From an uncultured Burkholderiales bacterium (GTDB lineage Bacteria; Pseudomonadota; Gammaproteobacteria; Burkholderiales; Burkholderiaceae_C), in contig CAILYC010000018.1 of NCBI GenBank assembly GCA_903838355.1, forward strand, positions 1-64,000: 64,000 nt of DNA. The letters run 5' to 3'. Each line of letters begins with the position of its first letter. The stretch's first letter is position 1. Shown here piece by piece: positions 53,747 through 63,319 of the stretch. The translations under genes and the position numbers were made by a program. The notes beneath the pieces were generated by a model. The model searched no databases. It saw only the letters and a list, made by a program, of their open reading frames with translations, and was not told the origin of the DNA.

Positions 53747-55660
53747 CTAGGCTTGAATTTCCTGGAGTGTCTTGACGGTGCTGGCCATGCGTTGGCTGTT
53801 GGCGAGAGGCAAAGGCACATAATTCGCCCCCATGGCGCGAGCAATGTCTTGGCCTTGTGGGTCAGGCCGAGCCGAGGTGTCGAGCCAAATCGACTGAAGT
53901 GCGCTTGCCTTACACTGCTGTGCCCAAGACAAGGATTGCGCTTTGGCAATCGGTCTTGAGCCCACGCCGTCCAAGGTGACATTGGCGCGTCCATCGCTCA
54001 AGACCACCACCGTGGGCGTCATGCCGCGTTGGCGCGCTTGCAGCGACGTCTCCAAGGCGAGTTTGATCGCACTGGCGAGTGGTGTGCCGCCCCCTCCCGG
54101 GAGCGATTGCAGTTCTCGCTTGGCGCGAACGAGCGAGCGGGTGGCGGGGAGTTGAAGTTGCGCACTCTTGTCCCTGAAGCTGATCACGCAAATGTGGTCT
54201 CGCCTGGCGTAGGAGTCTTTGAGCAGCAACTCCACGGCACCTTTGGCCTCGGCAAGTCGCTCTAGTGCCGCTGAGCCCGATGCGTCGATGCAAAAAATGA
54301 TGCAACTCTCGCTTTTTTGGGCAAATCGTTGAATATGAAAATCCTCAACTCGGATTTGCAGCCTCTTGACCCCAGGCCCTGTTTTTGCGGTTGAGGTCGC
54401 GCCACTTGACGTCGTCGACTCGCGTATTTTTTGTCTTGGTGCAGCATGTCGCAAGGTGGCCAAGACATGCAGGCGTTTGCCATTTTGCGGCAATCCTTTC
54501 ATGGGGGGCAAGGGGCGACCCTTTTGTGCCCCTTTTTGCACTTGACCCATGCGCCCCGACGCGCTTTTTTTCGCCAAACGCTGACCCTGTGCGAGTTGAT
54601 TCAAAAGCCCAAGGGGCAGGGTGGCCAAGGCCGACTCAAGGATGGTGCTCTCCAGGGACTGAACCTGGGGGTTGGATGGATCAGGCGGATCGGTCTGATC
54701 CGCACGATCGGGGGGTGGGGCCTCGGACAGTTGGGGACCTGCGTCTGAGTCTGAGTCTGAGTCTGCTTCAATGAGGTCCGGTTCATTGGCGCTTTGGGCT
54801 TTTGGTGGCTCTGCTTGTTCTGGCGGTGGATTTGTGGATGCGTCCTCGGGCGCAGACTGCGGCTCGCTGGGTGCCGGCATCCCCTTGGCCCTGGGCGTGA
54901 GAACGACTCGGGCTGCGCGCCCCATGTCCTCGGCACTGACCGCCTGAGCGCCTCTGAGCACGGCAAAGACACTGGCCAAGCGAGCGGCATACCATGGGGC
55001 TCTGAGACTTTCAATGGCAAAGCCCATGGCCAACTCACAAATGTCGCGCAACTCAGTGTCAAGCAATGAAAACCGCTGGATGTCCGCTTGATAGGCGCGT
55101 GAATCGATTTGCAGGGTTCTCTCGACCCGCTCGAGCAGGTCCAAGGTCTCGAGCGAAGGCTGGTCCTTGGGGTTGATTGTGGTGAGATCCAACCAGATGG
55201 CCAACTGCTCAGCCAAGCCAACGGCCAAAGTGGGCTCCTCGGGCAAGGATTCATCGATAGCCACCAAACCAAAGTGGGTGTCTTGGGTGTCATGACCGAA
55301 ATGTGCATGCACCAGACCCGTGTCGAGCACTTGGGTCAAGATGGAGGCGCTTTCTGGAGGCAGTCGCTCGGCCATGGGGCAGATCAAGATGTGTCCCTTG
55401 GTTTGCGCCAAAACCCCTTGTTGCTTAACCGGATGACCGAGTTGCAAGGTCTTGGCCAAGTCCAATCCACCCAAGAGACGCTCGGCGTCAATATTGCTGG
55501 GAATTTTGATCACGTCGCGTCGCAAGGCCTTTAACCCAAGGAGCCAATCTTCGCGAACCGGTCCCAATGGTGCGCGCAGCCAGATGCCTTTAAGCCCACG
55601 GGGGTCCACTGCCAGTGCGGCCAGGGCCCAGAGTGCATCATCCAAGGCCAAGCTGCTCAT
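53747..55660 (-). CDS. bchD: Mg-chelatase subunit D
   Basis: Acidic/proline linker plus VWA domain: CIIFCIDASGSAALERLAEAKGAVELLLKDSYARRDHICVISF. Confidence 0.96.
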   Translation of the reverse strand: MSSLALDDALWALAALAVDPRGLKGIWLRAPLGPVREDWLLGLKALRRDVIKIPSNIDAERLLGGLDLAKTLQLGHPVKQQGVLAQTKGHILICPMAERLPPESASILTQVLDTGLVHAHFGHDTQDTHFGLVAIDESLPEEPTLAVGLAEQLAIWLDLTTINPKDQPSLETLDLLERVERTLQIDSRAYQADIQRFSLLDTELRDICELAMGFAIESLRAPWYAARLASVFAVLRGAQAVSAEDMGRAARVVLTPRAKGMPAPSEPQSAPEDASTNPPPEQAEPPKAQSANEPDLIEADSDSDSDAGPQLSEAPPPDRADQTDPPDPSNPQVQSLESTILESALATLPLGLLNQLAQGQRLAKKSASGRMGQVQKGAQKGRPLPPMKGLPQNGKRLHVLATLRHAAPRQKIRESTTSSGATSTAKTGPGVKRLQIRVEDFHIQRFAQKSESCIIFCIDASGSAALERLAEAKGAVELLLKDSYARRDHICVISFRDKSAQLQLPATRSLVRAKRELQSLPGGGGTPLASAIKLALETSLQARQRGMTPTVVVLSDGRANVTLDGVGSRPIAKAQSLSWAQQCKASALQSIWLDTSARPDPQGQDIARAMGANYVPLPLANSQRMASTVKTLQEIQA

Positions 55661-55746
55661 GGTGCACTAAGCGTGGTGAGGGAGGCTTTGTAGAAGGCAT
55701 TCATCATATCGGGGATCATGGTGCTGATCATGGCGTAGTTCACGGC

Positions 55747-55794
55747 CTTGTTGACGGTCTTGTTGACGGTCTTGTTGTCGGCCTTGTTGACAGC
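55747..55794. repeat. 12-bp tandem repeat (4 units) in the bchI-bchD spacer
   Basis: cttgttgacggt cttgttgacggt cttgttgtcggc cttgttgacagc. Confidence 0.9.
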
Positions 55795-55822
55795 TTTAAT
55801 TTCGAATTGAAACGCATCGCTC

Positions 55823-56848
55823 TCAAATGCCCAGTTCGTCGAGAGCACGCTCCACACGCGCAGCCGAGCCAGTGTCGTCCAAGGGGTCGCGTCGGAGTCG
55901 ATGGCACAGGGCCATCGGGGCGATGACCTTCAAGTGCTTGGCCTCAACTTTTTTGTCGCCTTCAAGCGCCGCGTAGGCGCGTGTCGCCCTCATGAGGGTG
56001 AGCTCAGCCCTCAAGCCGTCGGTCCCCAGGGTCAAGCACAATTGCGAACAAAGGCGCAAAAAGTCATCGTCCAATGCGACTTTGTCCAAGCGCTTTCTGG
56101 CCTTGATGATCTTGTCGCGCAAGGCCTCATTGGCCGCTTGCCACTCTTGTTGAAATTGAGCGGGATTTTTTTCAAAGGCATCGCGACGCTTGATCACCAA
56201 GATGCGCTCGTCGAGGTCTTTGGGGGTTCTCACCTCTACACACAACCCAAAACGATCGAGCAACTGGGGCCTCAATTCGCCTTCCTCTGGGTTTCCGCTG
56301 CCCACCAAAACAAAGCGAGCTGGGTGGCGCACACTCAAACCCTCGCGCTCGACCAGGTTTTCTCCTGAAGCCGCCACATCAATCAAGAGGTCGACCAAGT
56401 GGTCTTCCAGCAAATTGACCTCATCAATGTACAAAAAGCCTCGGTTGGCTTTGGCAAGCAATCCCGGTGAAAACGATTTGACCCCAAGACTCAGTGCCTT
56501 CTCCAAATCCAAGGCTCCCACGACTCGGTCTTCGGAGGCGCCCAAGGGCAAATCCACCACCGGCACGCTCACCGTTTCGCTGGGCACTGTGGCGTGGGTG
56601 CCTTTGAGTTTCGCGCACTGATCACACGCCGACGTGTGGTCCTTTGGGTCGCAGCCATATGGGCAGTGTTTCACCACTTTGATGGGGGGCAGCAAATCGG
56701 CCAAGGCCCTCACCGCCGTGGACTTGCCCGTGCCGCGATCCCCCAGTGCCAAGATACCATTGACACTGGCATCAACCGCCACGATTTGAATGGCGGTCTT
56801 CATGTCGTGTTGACCAACGATGGCGGAAAAGGGAAAGGGTATGGCCAT
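55823..56848 (-). CDS. bchI: Mg-chelatase ATPase subunit I
   Basis: FPFSAIVGQHDMKTAIQIVAVDASVNGILALGDRGTGKSTAVRALADLLP. Confidence 0.97.
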   Translation of the reverse strand: MAIPFPFSAIVGQHDMKTAIQIVAVDASVNGILALGDRGTGKSTAVRALADLLPPIKVVKHCPYGCDPKDHTSACDQCAKLKGTHATVPSETVSVPVVDLPLGASEDRVVGALDLEKALSLGVKSFSPGLLAKANRGFLYIDEVNLLEDHLVDLLIDVAASGENLVEREGLSVRHPARFVLVGSGNPEEGELRPQLLDRFGLCVEVRTPKDLDERILVIKRRDAFEKNPAQFQQEWQAANEALRDKIIKARKRLDKVALDDDFLRLCSQLCLTLGTDGLRAELTLMRATRAYAALEGDKKVEAKHLKVIAPMALCHRLRRDPLDDTGSAARVERALDELGI

Positions 56849-56985
56849 GATCTAAATGGGGAAATGAAAAATGTCGGCCGTGTGTCTAGGCCGGCTATGA
56901 ATGTGCGGGTAAACAGGATATTGGTGCGGGGAGTTGTAACGATCAGAAACCCGTCGCACCCTTTGCGCTTGGCCTTGAGCGTCTT

Positions 56986-59900
56986 TCAATAAACACCTTC
57001 CAAACGGTCTTCAAGCTCTTCGCTGGCGAGTTTGAGTTGCTCGAGCATCTCTTCAGTGGGTTTCCAATAATTGCGCTGTGATGCTTCAAGTAAGCGGTTG
57101 GTCAAGCGCATGGAGGCAGTGGGGTTGAGCTCGGCGAGACGCTGCCTCATCTGGGCATTGAGCACAAAGGTCTCGGTGATTTGTTTGTAAACCCAAGGTT
57201 GGACTTGGCCTGTGGTGGCTGACCAGCCCATTGTGTTGGTGAGGTGGACCTCAATTTGCCTCACCCCTTCAAAACCGTGCTTGAGCATGCCCTCGTACCA
57301 TTTTGGGTTCAAAATCCGCGTGCGTGTTTCGAGATCGACTTGATCCGACAGCGACCTCACTTTACCCTCGCCTCGGGTTTGGTCGCCTATGAAGACGGGC
57401 TTACTGATGCCGCCATTGGCTTGTTGAACCGCTTTGGTGATGCCACCCAAGGTATCAAAGTAGTTGTCAATGGTGGTGACACCGAGTTCTACAGAGTCGA
57501 GATTTTGGTAGGTGAGTTGCACATCGGCCAGGGCCGACTTCAAGATGCCCGCATTCTTCACGGCCATTCCATCGACCCCAAAAGCGAACCCTTTTCTTTG
57601 TGTATAGGTCTCGCCCAATTCGTTCTCATCGGACCAAGCACCACTCTCTATCAAGTTGTTCACATTGGCGCCATAGGCGCTGTCGGCGTTGCCAAAGACT
57701 CTGAGGGCTGCGGTGGGTAAATCACAGCCATGGGTTTGCATATAGGCCAAGGCGTGTTTTCTGACAAAGTTTTGCTCCAAGGGTTCATCGGCACTGGCGG
57801 CCAATAAAGCGGCTTCGGCCACCAGTTTGATTTGTAGCGGCATCAAGTCGCGGAAAATCCCCGACAGGGAAATGACCACATCAATCCTAGGGCGACCGAG
57901 TTCTTCCAGCGTCATCAGACTCGCACCCACCAAGCGGCCAAAGCTGTCAAAGCGCGGTTTTGCGCCGTAGAGTCTGAGCACCTGGGCGATTTGGGCGCCT
58001 TCGGTTTTTAAGTTGTCACTGCCCCACAGCACCATGGCAATTGACTCGGGCAAGGGTTGCCCATCTTCACAGAAACGCTTGAGCAGTTTCTCCGCTTGGA
58101 GGGCGCCATCCTTGACCGCATAGGCGCTTGGGATGCGAAACGGATCAAAGCCGTGGAGGTTTCTGCCGGTGGGCAAAATTTCCGGCTTGTGGATGATGTC
58201 TCCCCCTGGGGCGGGGCGGATGTACTTGGCGTCCAGGGCTCTCAAGATACCGTTGAGTTCAGCGTTCTCATTGAGCAGTTTGCTCGAACTCAGGAGCTTG
58301 TCGATCTTGGTGCGGTGAAGCTCGTCGTTGGGCAGTTGAGCGAGTTTCAACACTTGTTCTGCACTCGTGTTGCGTGCAATGGCCTGAACGGCCTCCAAGG
58401 GCAAGTCGCCATCAAAACTGGCTTCGGCCATGATTTTTAGAAATTCGAGCTTTTCCTCAGGCGTTGAGACTTGGCCCAAGACATGCAAGCCGTTCGGGAT
58501 GAGAGAGTACTCGAGTTCTAAAATCTTGCGCATGAGTTTTTGAATGTGTTCATCGACCAAGGCAAGGATTTGGGGTGTGAGGGCAGCGGCTTCATCGATC
58601 CAGAGCGGCTTTGGCGGCAACAAGTCCAATTCGGCGGCTTGCGATTGGACCATGAGAGCGAGTTCTTTTCTCTCTTGGAGTTGATCGATTTCAAGGGTTC
58701 TGTAGCGCTCAAGACCCTCTTTCAAATCGAGAAGCCCGGTGTAGAGTCCCGACTCGGTCATGGGCGGCGTCAAGTAGCTGATCAAGGCGGCTCCCGAGCG
58801 TCGCTTGGCGATGGCGCCTTCGGAAGGGTTGTTCGCCGCGTAAAGGTAGAAGTTGGGCATCTCGGCAATCAAACGATCAGGCCAACATTGGGCTGTTAAA
58901 CCGTTTTGCTTACCGGGCATGAACTCAAGGGCGCCATGGGTGCCAAAGTGAAGCACGGCATTGCTTTTGAAGTCTTCTCTGAGAAAGCGGTAAAACGCCG
59001 AGAAGGCATGGGTGGGTGCAAAGCCCTTTTCAAACAAGAGTCGCATGGGGTCACCCTCATAACCAAACGAGGGTTGAATGGCGATCAAAACATTGCCGTA
59101 TTGTTTACCCAATACAAAAATATGGGAGCCATTGTTGAGTTGTTTGCCAGGGGCCGCACCCCACTGGGCTTCAATTTCTTTGAGGTGTTTTTCACGCCGG
59201 ACATGGTCCTGGGTGGGGATGAGGGTGTGCACATTGGCGTCGGCACCGTATCTTTTGGCATTGCCATGCAAAATGTCTTGCTGCAGTTGCTCCACATCGC
59301 TTGGCATGTCGATGGCGTAGCCTTCGCTTTTGAGCTTCAATAGGACTTGGTAGACCGATTCAAACACCGCGAGGTAGGCGGCCGTGCCGATATTGCCCGC
59401 ATTCGGTGGGAAATTAAAGAGCACCACCGTGACTTTCTTGTTTTGCCGCTGGGTGCGTCGCAACTCTACGAGCTTGGCCACGCGCAGCGAGAGCATGGCC
59501 GTTCTCTCGGTGCAGGTGAACATGTCTTGTTCGACTTGATTTTTGGTGAAGGTGCATTCTTTGTGGCAGCCTTTGCAGGTCACGCCTTGTGCACCAGGTC
59601 GCCCCCCAAACACCATGGGTAACACCGCGCCATCGAGCTCAGGGATGGCGATCATGATGGTCGACTCAACCGGCAAGAGTCCGCGTTGCGAGTCGCCCCA
59701 TTGGTCAAGTGTTTGGAATTCCACAGGGTGCGCTGCAATGTAGGGGACATCGAGCGTGGCTAACATTTCTTCGGCTGCATGGGCGTCGTTGTAGGCCGGA
59801 CCGCCGACCAAGGAGAACCCAGTGAGTGAGATCACGGCATCGACCAAGACCTCGCCGTCTTTGATGAAAAATTCTTTGATGGCGGGTCTGGCATCAAGTC

Positions 59901-60789
59901 CAGCGGCAAACGCTGGGATGACTTGCAGGCCCTGGACCTCAAGGGCCGCAATCACTGCATCGTAGTGTTCAGTGTTGTTGGCAAGCAAGTAGGAGCGCAG
60001 CATCAAGACGCCCACACGGCCTTTGCTCTTGTCTTTGTTCACCACATTGGGCAAGACACTGGATTGGACTGCCAAGCGCGGCTTCATCCTCGGATGATAG
60101 ACACCCACTTCAGGATATTCAAACGGTGTCTCAAAGGTGAGTTTTGAAAAGAATGCACGGTTCTTTTCTTGCAAGCCCGTGCCATAACGCGAGGCCAAGT
60201 AGAGCACCATGTTGAGCATGTTTTCTTCTGAACCCCCAAGCCAGTACTGCAGGCACAGGAAGTAGGCCCGCATGTCTTGGGCAGTACCAGGAATGAAGCG
60301 CAGGAGTTTGGGGACACGCTTGAGCATCTTCATCTGACGCTCACCTGAGCTGCCATCTTTTTTGCTGGTGTCGCCTTTGAGTTTTTTGATAAAGGCCATC
60401 GGACCCGACGCGGGTTTGCCCATGTCGAATTTACCGATTTTGGTCAGTTTCACCACCTCAGCGGCCGAGATGGCACAGACCATCGCGTCGCACTGCTCAC
60501 GCCGGGCTTTGAGGTCGTCGATGATTGGCAAATATTGGTCTTCTATAAACAACATACCGACAAAGATAATATCGGATTGATGAATGTCTTGTTTGAGTTT
60601 GTCCAAGACTCGGGGGTCTTTGGTGTATTCTGTGGCCGAGTAAATTTTTAAGCTGATAGAGGGGGCTATCTTTTTCAAAGACTCGATGCTTCGTTTCACG
60701 GCACTGTTCAAATGCGTGTCCATGGTCACGAGCAAGACTCTCAAGGCAGGAGTCTTCAAATGCAGTGATTCTTGATGATTCATTTGCAA
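56986..60789 (-). CDS. bchH: Mg-chelatase subunit H
   Basis: 1267-aa CobN/BchH: HFGTHGALEFMPGKQNGLTAQCWPDRLIAEMPNFYLYAANNPSEGAIAKRRSGA. Confidence 0.97.
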   Translation of the reverse strand: MQMNHQESLHLKTPALRVLLVTMDTHLNSAVKRSIESLKKIAPSISLKIYSATEYTKDPRVLDKLKQDIHQSDIIFVGMLFIEDQYLPIIDDLKARREQCDAMVCAISAAEVVKLTKIGKFDMGKPASGPMAFIKKLKGDTSKKDGSSGERQMKMLKRVPKLLRFIPGTAQDMRAYFLCLQYWLGGSEENMLNMVLYLASRYGTGLQEKNRAFFSKLTFETPFEYPEVGVYHPRMKPRLAVQSSVLPNVVNKDKSKGRVGVLMLRSYLLANNTEHYDAVIAALEVQGLQVIPAFAAGLDARPAIKEFFIKDGEVLVDAVISLTGFSLVGGPAYNDAHAAEEMLATLDVPYIAAHPVEFQTLDQWGDSQRGLLPVESTIMIAIPELDGAVLPMVFGGRPGAQGVTCKGCHKECTFTKNQVEQDMFTCTERTAMLSLRVAKLVELRRTQRQNKKVTVVLFNFPPNAGNIGTAAYLAVFESVYQVLLKLKSEGYAIDMPSDVEQLQQDILHGNAKRYGADANVHTLIPTQDHVRREKHLKEIEAQWGAAPGKQLNNGSHIFVLGKQYGNVLIAIQPSFGYEGDPMRLLFEKGFAPTHAFSAFYRFLREDFKSNAVLHFGTHGALEFMPGKQNGLTAQCWPDRLIAEMPNFYLYAANNPSEGAIAKRRSGAALISYLTPPMTESGLYTGLLDLKEGLERYRTLEIDQLQERKELALMVQSQAAELDLLPPKPLWIDEAAALTPQILALVDEHIQKLMRKILELEYSLIPNGLHVLGQVSTPEEKLEFLKIMAEASFDGDLPLEAVQAIARNTSAEQVLKLAQLPNDELHRTKIDKLLSSSKLLNENAELNGILRALDAKYIRPAPGGDIIHKPEILPTGRNLHGFDPFRIPSAYAVKDGALQAEKLLKRFCEDGQPLPESIAMVLWGSDNLKTEGAQIAQVLRLYGAKPRFDSFGRLVGASLMTLEELGRPRIDVVISLSGIFRDLMPLQIKLVAEAALLAASADEPLEQNFVRKHALAYMQTHGCDLPTAALRVFGNADSAYGANVNNLIESGAWSDENELGETYTQRKGFAFGVDGMAVKNAGILKSALADVQLTYQNLDSVELGVTTIDNYFDTLGGITKAVQQANGGISKPVFIGDQTRGEGKVRSLSDQVDLETRTRILNPKWYEGMLKHGFEGVRQIEVHLTNTMGWSATTGQVQPWVYKQITETFVLNAQMRQRLAELNPTASMRLTNRLLEASQRNYWKPTEEMLEQLKLASEELEDRLEGVY

Positions 60790-60824
60790 AGCCGTTTTGT
60801 TTTAAGAATAAAATGAACACAAAC

Positions 60825-60842
60825 TGTAAACATATGTTGACA
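60825..60842. promoter_or_regulatory. Predicted PpsR site upstream of bchH
   Basis: TGTAAACATATGTTGACA; near-match TGTCGGCCTCATTTTACT follows at 60851-60868. Confidence 0.7.
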
Positions 60843-61078
60843 TTAGAATATGTCGGCCTCATTTTACTTACAGGGAAAACCCTAGGCAACTTTGTTTTTT
60901 TGTATCTTTTTTGAATCCCCTTGGGATGAGGTTTTTCCGTCCTTCAGATAAGATTGAGGGAGAGCTTTCAAGCTCGACTTCTGCGTCTTGTGCTGTCAGT
61001 GGATTGGACTTGCTTGAATAGGACGAGCTACACGAAGCTTGGGTCAAGGTTGGTGCTGTGTTGACGTCGGGGGGGTGA

Positions 61079-61999
61079 ATGCAAAAGATTTTAGGGTGGG
61101 GTTGCTTGATTTTTTTGGGTTTGCTTTTTATGATATTTTTTACCCCCGATCTCAATCGCCATGACTTGGAGGCGACTTACGCCCAGGCGCCGAGTCAATT
61201 CATCGAGGTCAAGGGTTTGAGGGTTCATTACCGTGACACTGGGGATAAAAACAGATCCACTATCGTCTTGCTGCACGGTTTTGGTTCAAGCCTGCACACT
61301 TGGGACGCTTGGTCGGGCGTTCTTGAAAAGAACCACCGAGTGGTTCGTCTGGATTTGGCGGGATTTGGTCTCACCGGGGAGAGTCCAGACCACAATTACA
61401 GCGACGCGGCCGATACCGAGCGTTTGTCGGAATTTTTAAACGCATTGGGTGTGTCTGACTGCATTTTGCTGGGGCATTCCATGGGTGGGCGAATTGCTTG
61501 GAACTTTGCCAGCACCTATCCCGAGCGCATTCGCCGCCTGGTGCTCATGGCCCCAGACGGTTTTCCGGTGTCTGGTCAAAAACTGGGTGAAAAGCCCTAT
61601 GACTTTGGTCGGCTCGCTGACCTGATCCAAGTCGTCATGCCCAAGTTTCTGGTCAAAAAAAGCTTGGAGCCAGCTTTTTTCAATGCTGAGAAGGTCTCGG
61701 ACGGCTTGCTCAATCGTTATTACGATTTGCTCAGAGCTCCCACGGTTCGGCGCGCCATTTTGGACCGTATGCGCCAAACAGTGAACTCCGACCCCGTCGC
61801 GCGACTTCACCGCATCACTGCGCCCACGCTCTTACTCTGGGGTGAGAACGACCCGATGATCCCCAGCAGCAACAGTGTGGATTATCAAAAGGCGTTGAGC
61901 CATTCGCAAACGGTGATTTTGCCCAAAGCGAGCCATTTGTTGCAAGAAGAAAATCCCCAATTGGGGCTTGCTCGTGTTTTAGAATTCATCAATCCTTGA
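61079..61999 (+). CDS. Alpha/beta hydrolase (membrane-anchored; BchO-like role possible)
   Basis: N-terminal TM; VLLHGFGSSLHTWDAW, LLGHSMGGRIAWNFA, LLWGENDPMIP. Confidence 0.85.
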   Translation: MQKILGWGCLIFLGLLFMIFFTPDLNRHDLEATYAQAPSQFIEVKGLRVHYRDTGDKNRSTIVLLHGFGSSLHTWDAWSGVLEKNHRVVRLDLAGFGLTGESPDHNYSDAADTERLSEFLNALGVSDCILLGHSMGGRIAWNFASTYPERIRRLVLMAPDGFPVSGQKLGEKPYDFGRLADLIQVVMPKFLVKKSLEPAFFNAEKVSDGLLNRYYDLLRAPTVRRAILDRMRQTVNSDPVARLHRITAPTLLLWGENDPMIPSSNSVDYQKALSHSQTVILPKASHLLQEENPQLGLARVLEFINP

Positions 62000-62069
62000 G
62001 CGCATCGTGGCCCCCCATATCAAGGCCTCTTGAACACTCAACCGTTTTCCAATCCAAGAGACCCTTGAC

Positions 62070-62552
62070 ATGAAATTTCTACAGCGTTGGCAGTCCTTGA
62101 TCATTGCATGCCTATTGAGCGTTGGTTTTGCATTGGGGGGAGCTTTGCTCACCAACTTGGACAGTTGGTACTTCAATTTGAACCAGCCCAGTTGGAAGCC
62201 ACCGGATGCGGCATTTGGATTGATTTGGAGTTTGATTTTTTCGTTTTGCGCCGCTGCCGGCTGGTTGTCATGGAACTCGGCGAAGCTGCAAAAAAATAAA
62301 TATATTTATCTCTCCCTGTATCTGATCAATGGGGCCCTTAATGAAGTCTGGAGTTTCTTGTATTTCCAGATGCATCGCCCGGATTGGTCACTGTGGGAGT
62401 GCAGTCTTTTGGGGCTCTCAATTGTCGCTTTGATGATCACTCAATGGAAAGACTCCAAGTTGGCCTCCTTGTTGGTGGTGCCCTATTTGATCTGGGTCTG
62501 CATTGCCGCTGAATTGAACTGGCAAACAGTGGTGCTCAACGGTTTTTTGTAA
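62070..62552 (+). CDS. tspO: TspO/MBR family tryptophan-rich protein
   Basis: NQPSWKPPDAAFGLIWSLIF, NGALNEVWSFLYFQMHRPDWSL. Confidence 0.93.
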   Translation: MKFLQRWQSLIIACLLSVGFALGGALLTNLDSWYFNLNQPSWKPPDAAFGLIWSLIFSFCAAAGWLSWNSAKLQKNKYIYLSLYLINGALNEVWSFLYFQMHRPDWSLWECSLLGLSIVALMITQWKDSKLASLLVVPYLIWVCIAAELNWQTVVLNGFL

Positions 62553-62587
62553 TCGGGTTTTGCTCGGTCTCTAGCGAGCTTGAGCGA

Positions 62588-62716
62588 TCAAATCATGCTG
62601 ATCAGATAAGCGAGCGTGAAAAAACCGCAAAAGGCCACAAACAAAGCGCTCACAAAGATCAGTGCTTTGTTGTCCACAAATTTTCTAACTTTATTCAGTG
62701 TCATGAGTGAGTTCAT
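62588..62716 (-). CDS. 42-aa single-TM small protein
   Basis: MNSLMTLNKVRKFVDNKALIFVSALFVAFCGFFTLAYLISMI with aggacc RBS upstream (aaaggacctcaaATG). Confidence 0.5.
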   Translation of the reverse strand: MNSLMTLNKVRKFVDNKALIFVSALFVAFCGFFTLAYLISMI

Positions 62717-62821
62717 TTGAGGTCCTTTGAATTGTCGTGATTGGCTGAGAGGCTTGGTCAAGGTTCGTGGTGAACGATCGTTTTCGAAAAAGGGGAGCAA
62801 GCAATGTTGAAGAAAATTTTA

Positions 62822-63085
62822 TGTTTGCGCTGGCCTTTGTGGCCATTCTTTTTGCGGTTTACAAGTTGAGTGTCCTTGTCGGATTGCCTCTATACCCTTA
62901 TGGCTGGTCTTATTCTTGATCCCCATCTTGGGGCTCATTCCTGTGTACCAATACTTCGAGCAAAAACAAATCAGTGGCTACAAGTCCATCTTTTATCGAC
63001 TGGGCTCTACACTCAAGAGCAAATCAATTCAATGACCCCAAAAGAGGTAGAAATGAATTGGCTAAATAGCCGCAACAACTTCTGA
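62822..63085 (+). pseudogene. Possible frameshifted small membrane-protein gene
   Basis: Hydrophobic protein-like stretches in three frames: MFALAFVAILFAVYKLSVLVG; IPLWLVLFLIPILGLIPVYQYFEQKQISGYKSIFYRLGS; GLYTQEQINSMTPKEVEMNWLNSRNNF. Confidence 0.35.
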
Positions 63086-63145
63086 CCGCCACCTCTACAA
63101 ACTAGCGAAGTGGTCCACCCAGGAGACACAGAAGTGTGCGCGTCT

Positions 63146-63259
63146 TTACTTGATTTGTCCGGGGTAATCTCTGCGCAAATTGCTGCGGTGAAATTGATTG
63201 AAAATCCAAAACAAGCAAGCCACGACCCACATAATAAAGAGCAACGTTGTAGTGTGCAT
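63146..63259 (-). CDS. 37-aa single-TM small protein downstream of the PucC-family gene
   Basis: aaaggaaaagaaATG; MHTTTLLFIMWVVACLFWIFNQFHRSNLRRDYPGQIK. Confidence 0.45.
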   Translation of the reverse strand: MHTTTLLFIMWVVACLFWIFNQFHRSNLRRDYPGQIK

Positions 63260-63319
63260 TTCTTTTCCTTTAATAAAGTGACACAAATGATTATCGCAAA
63301 ATTTTAAAAAAAACTAGGC

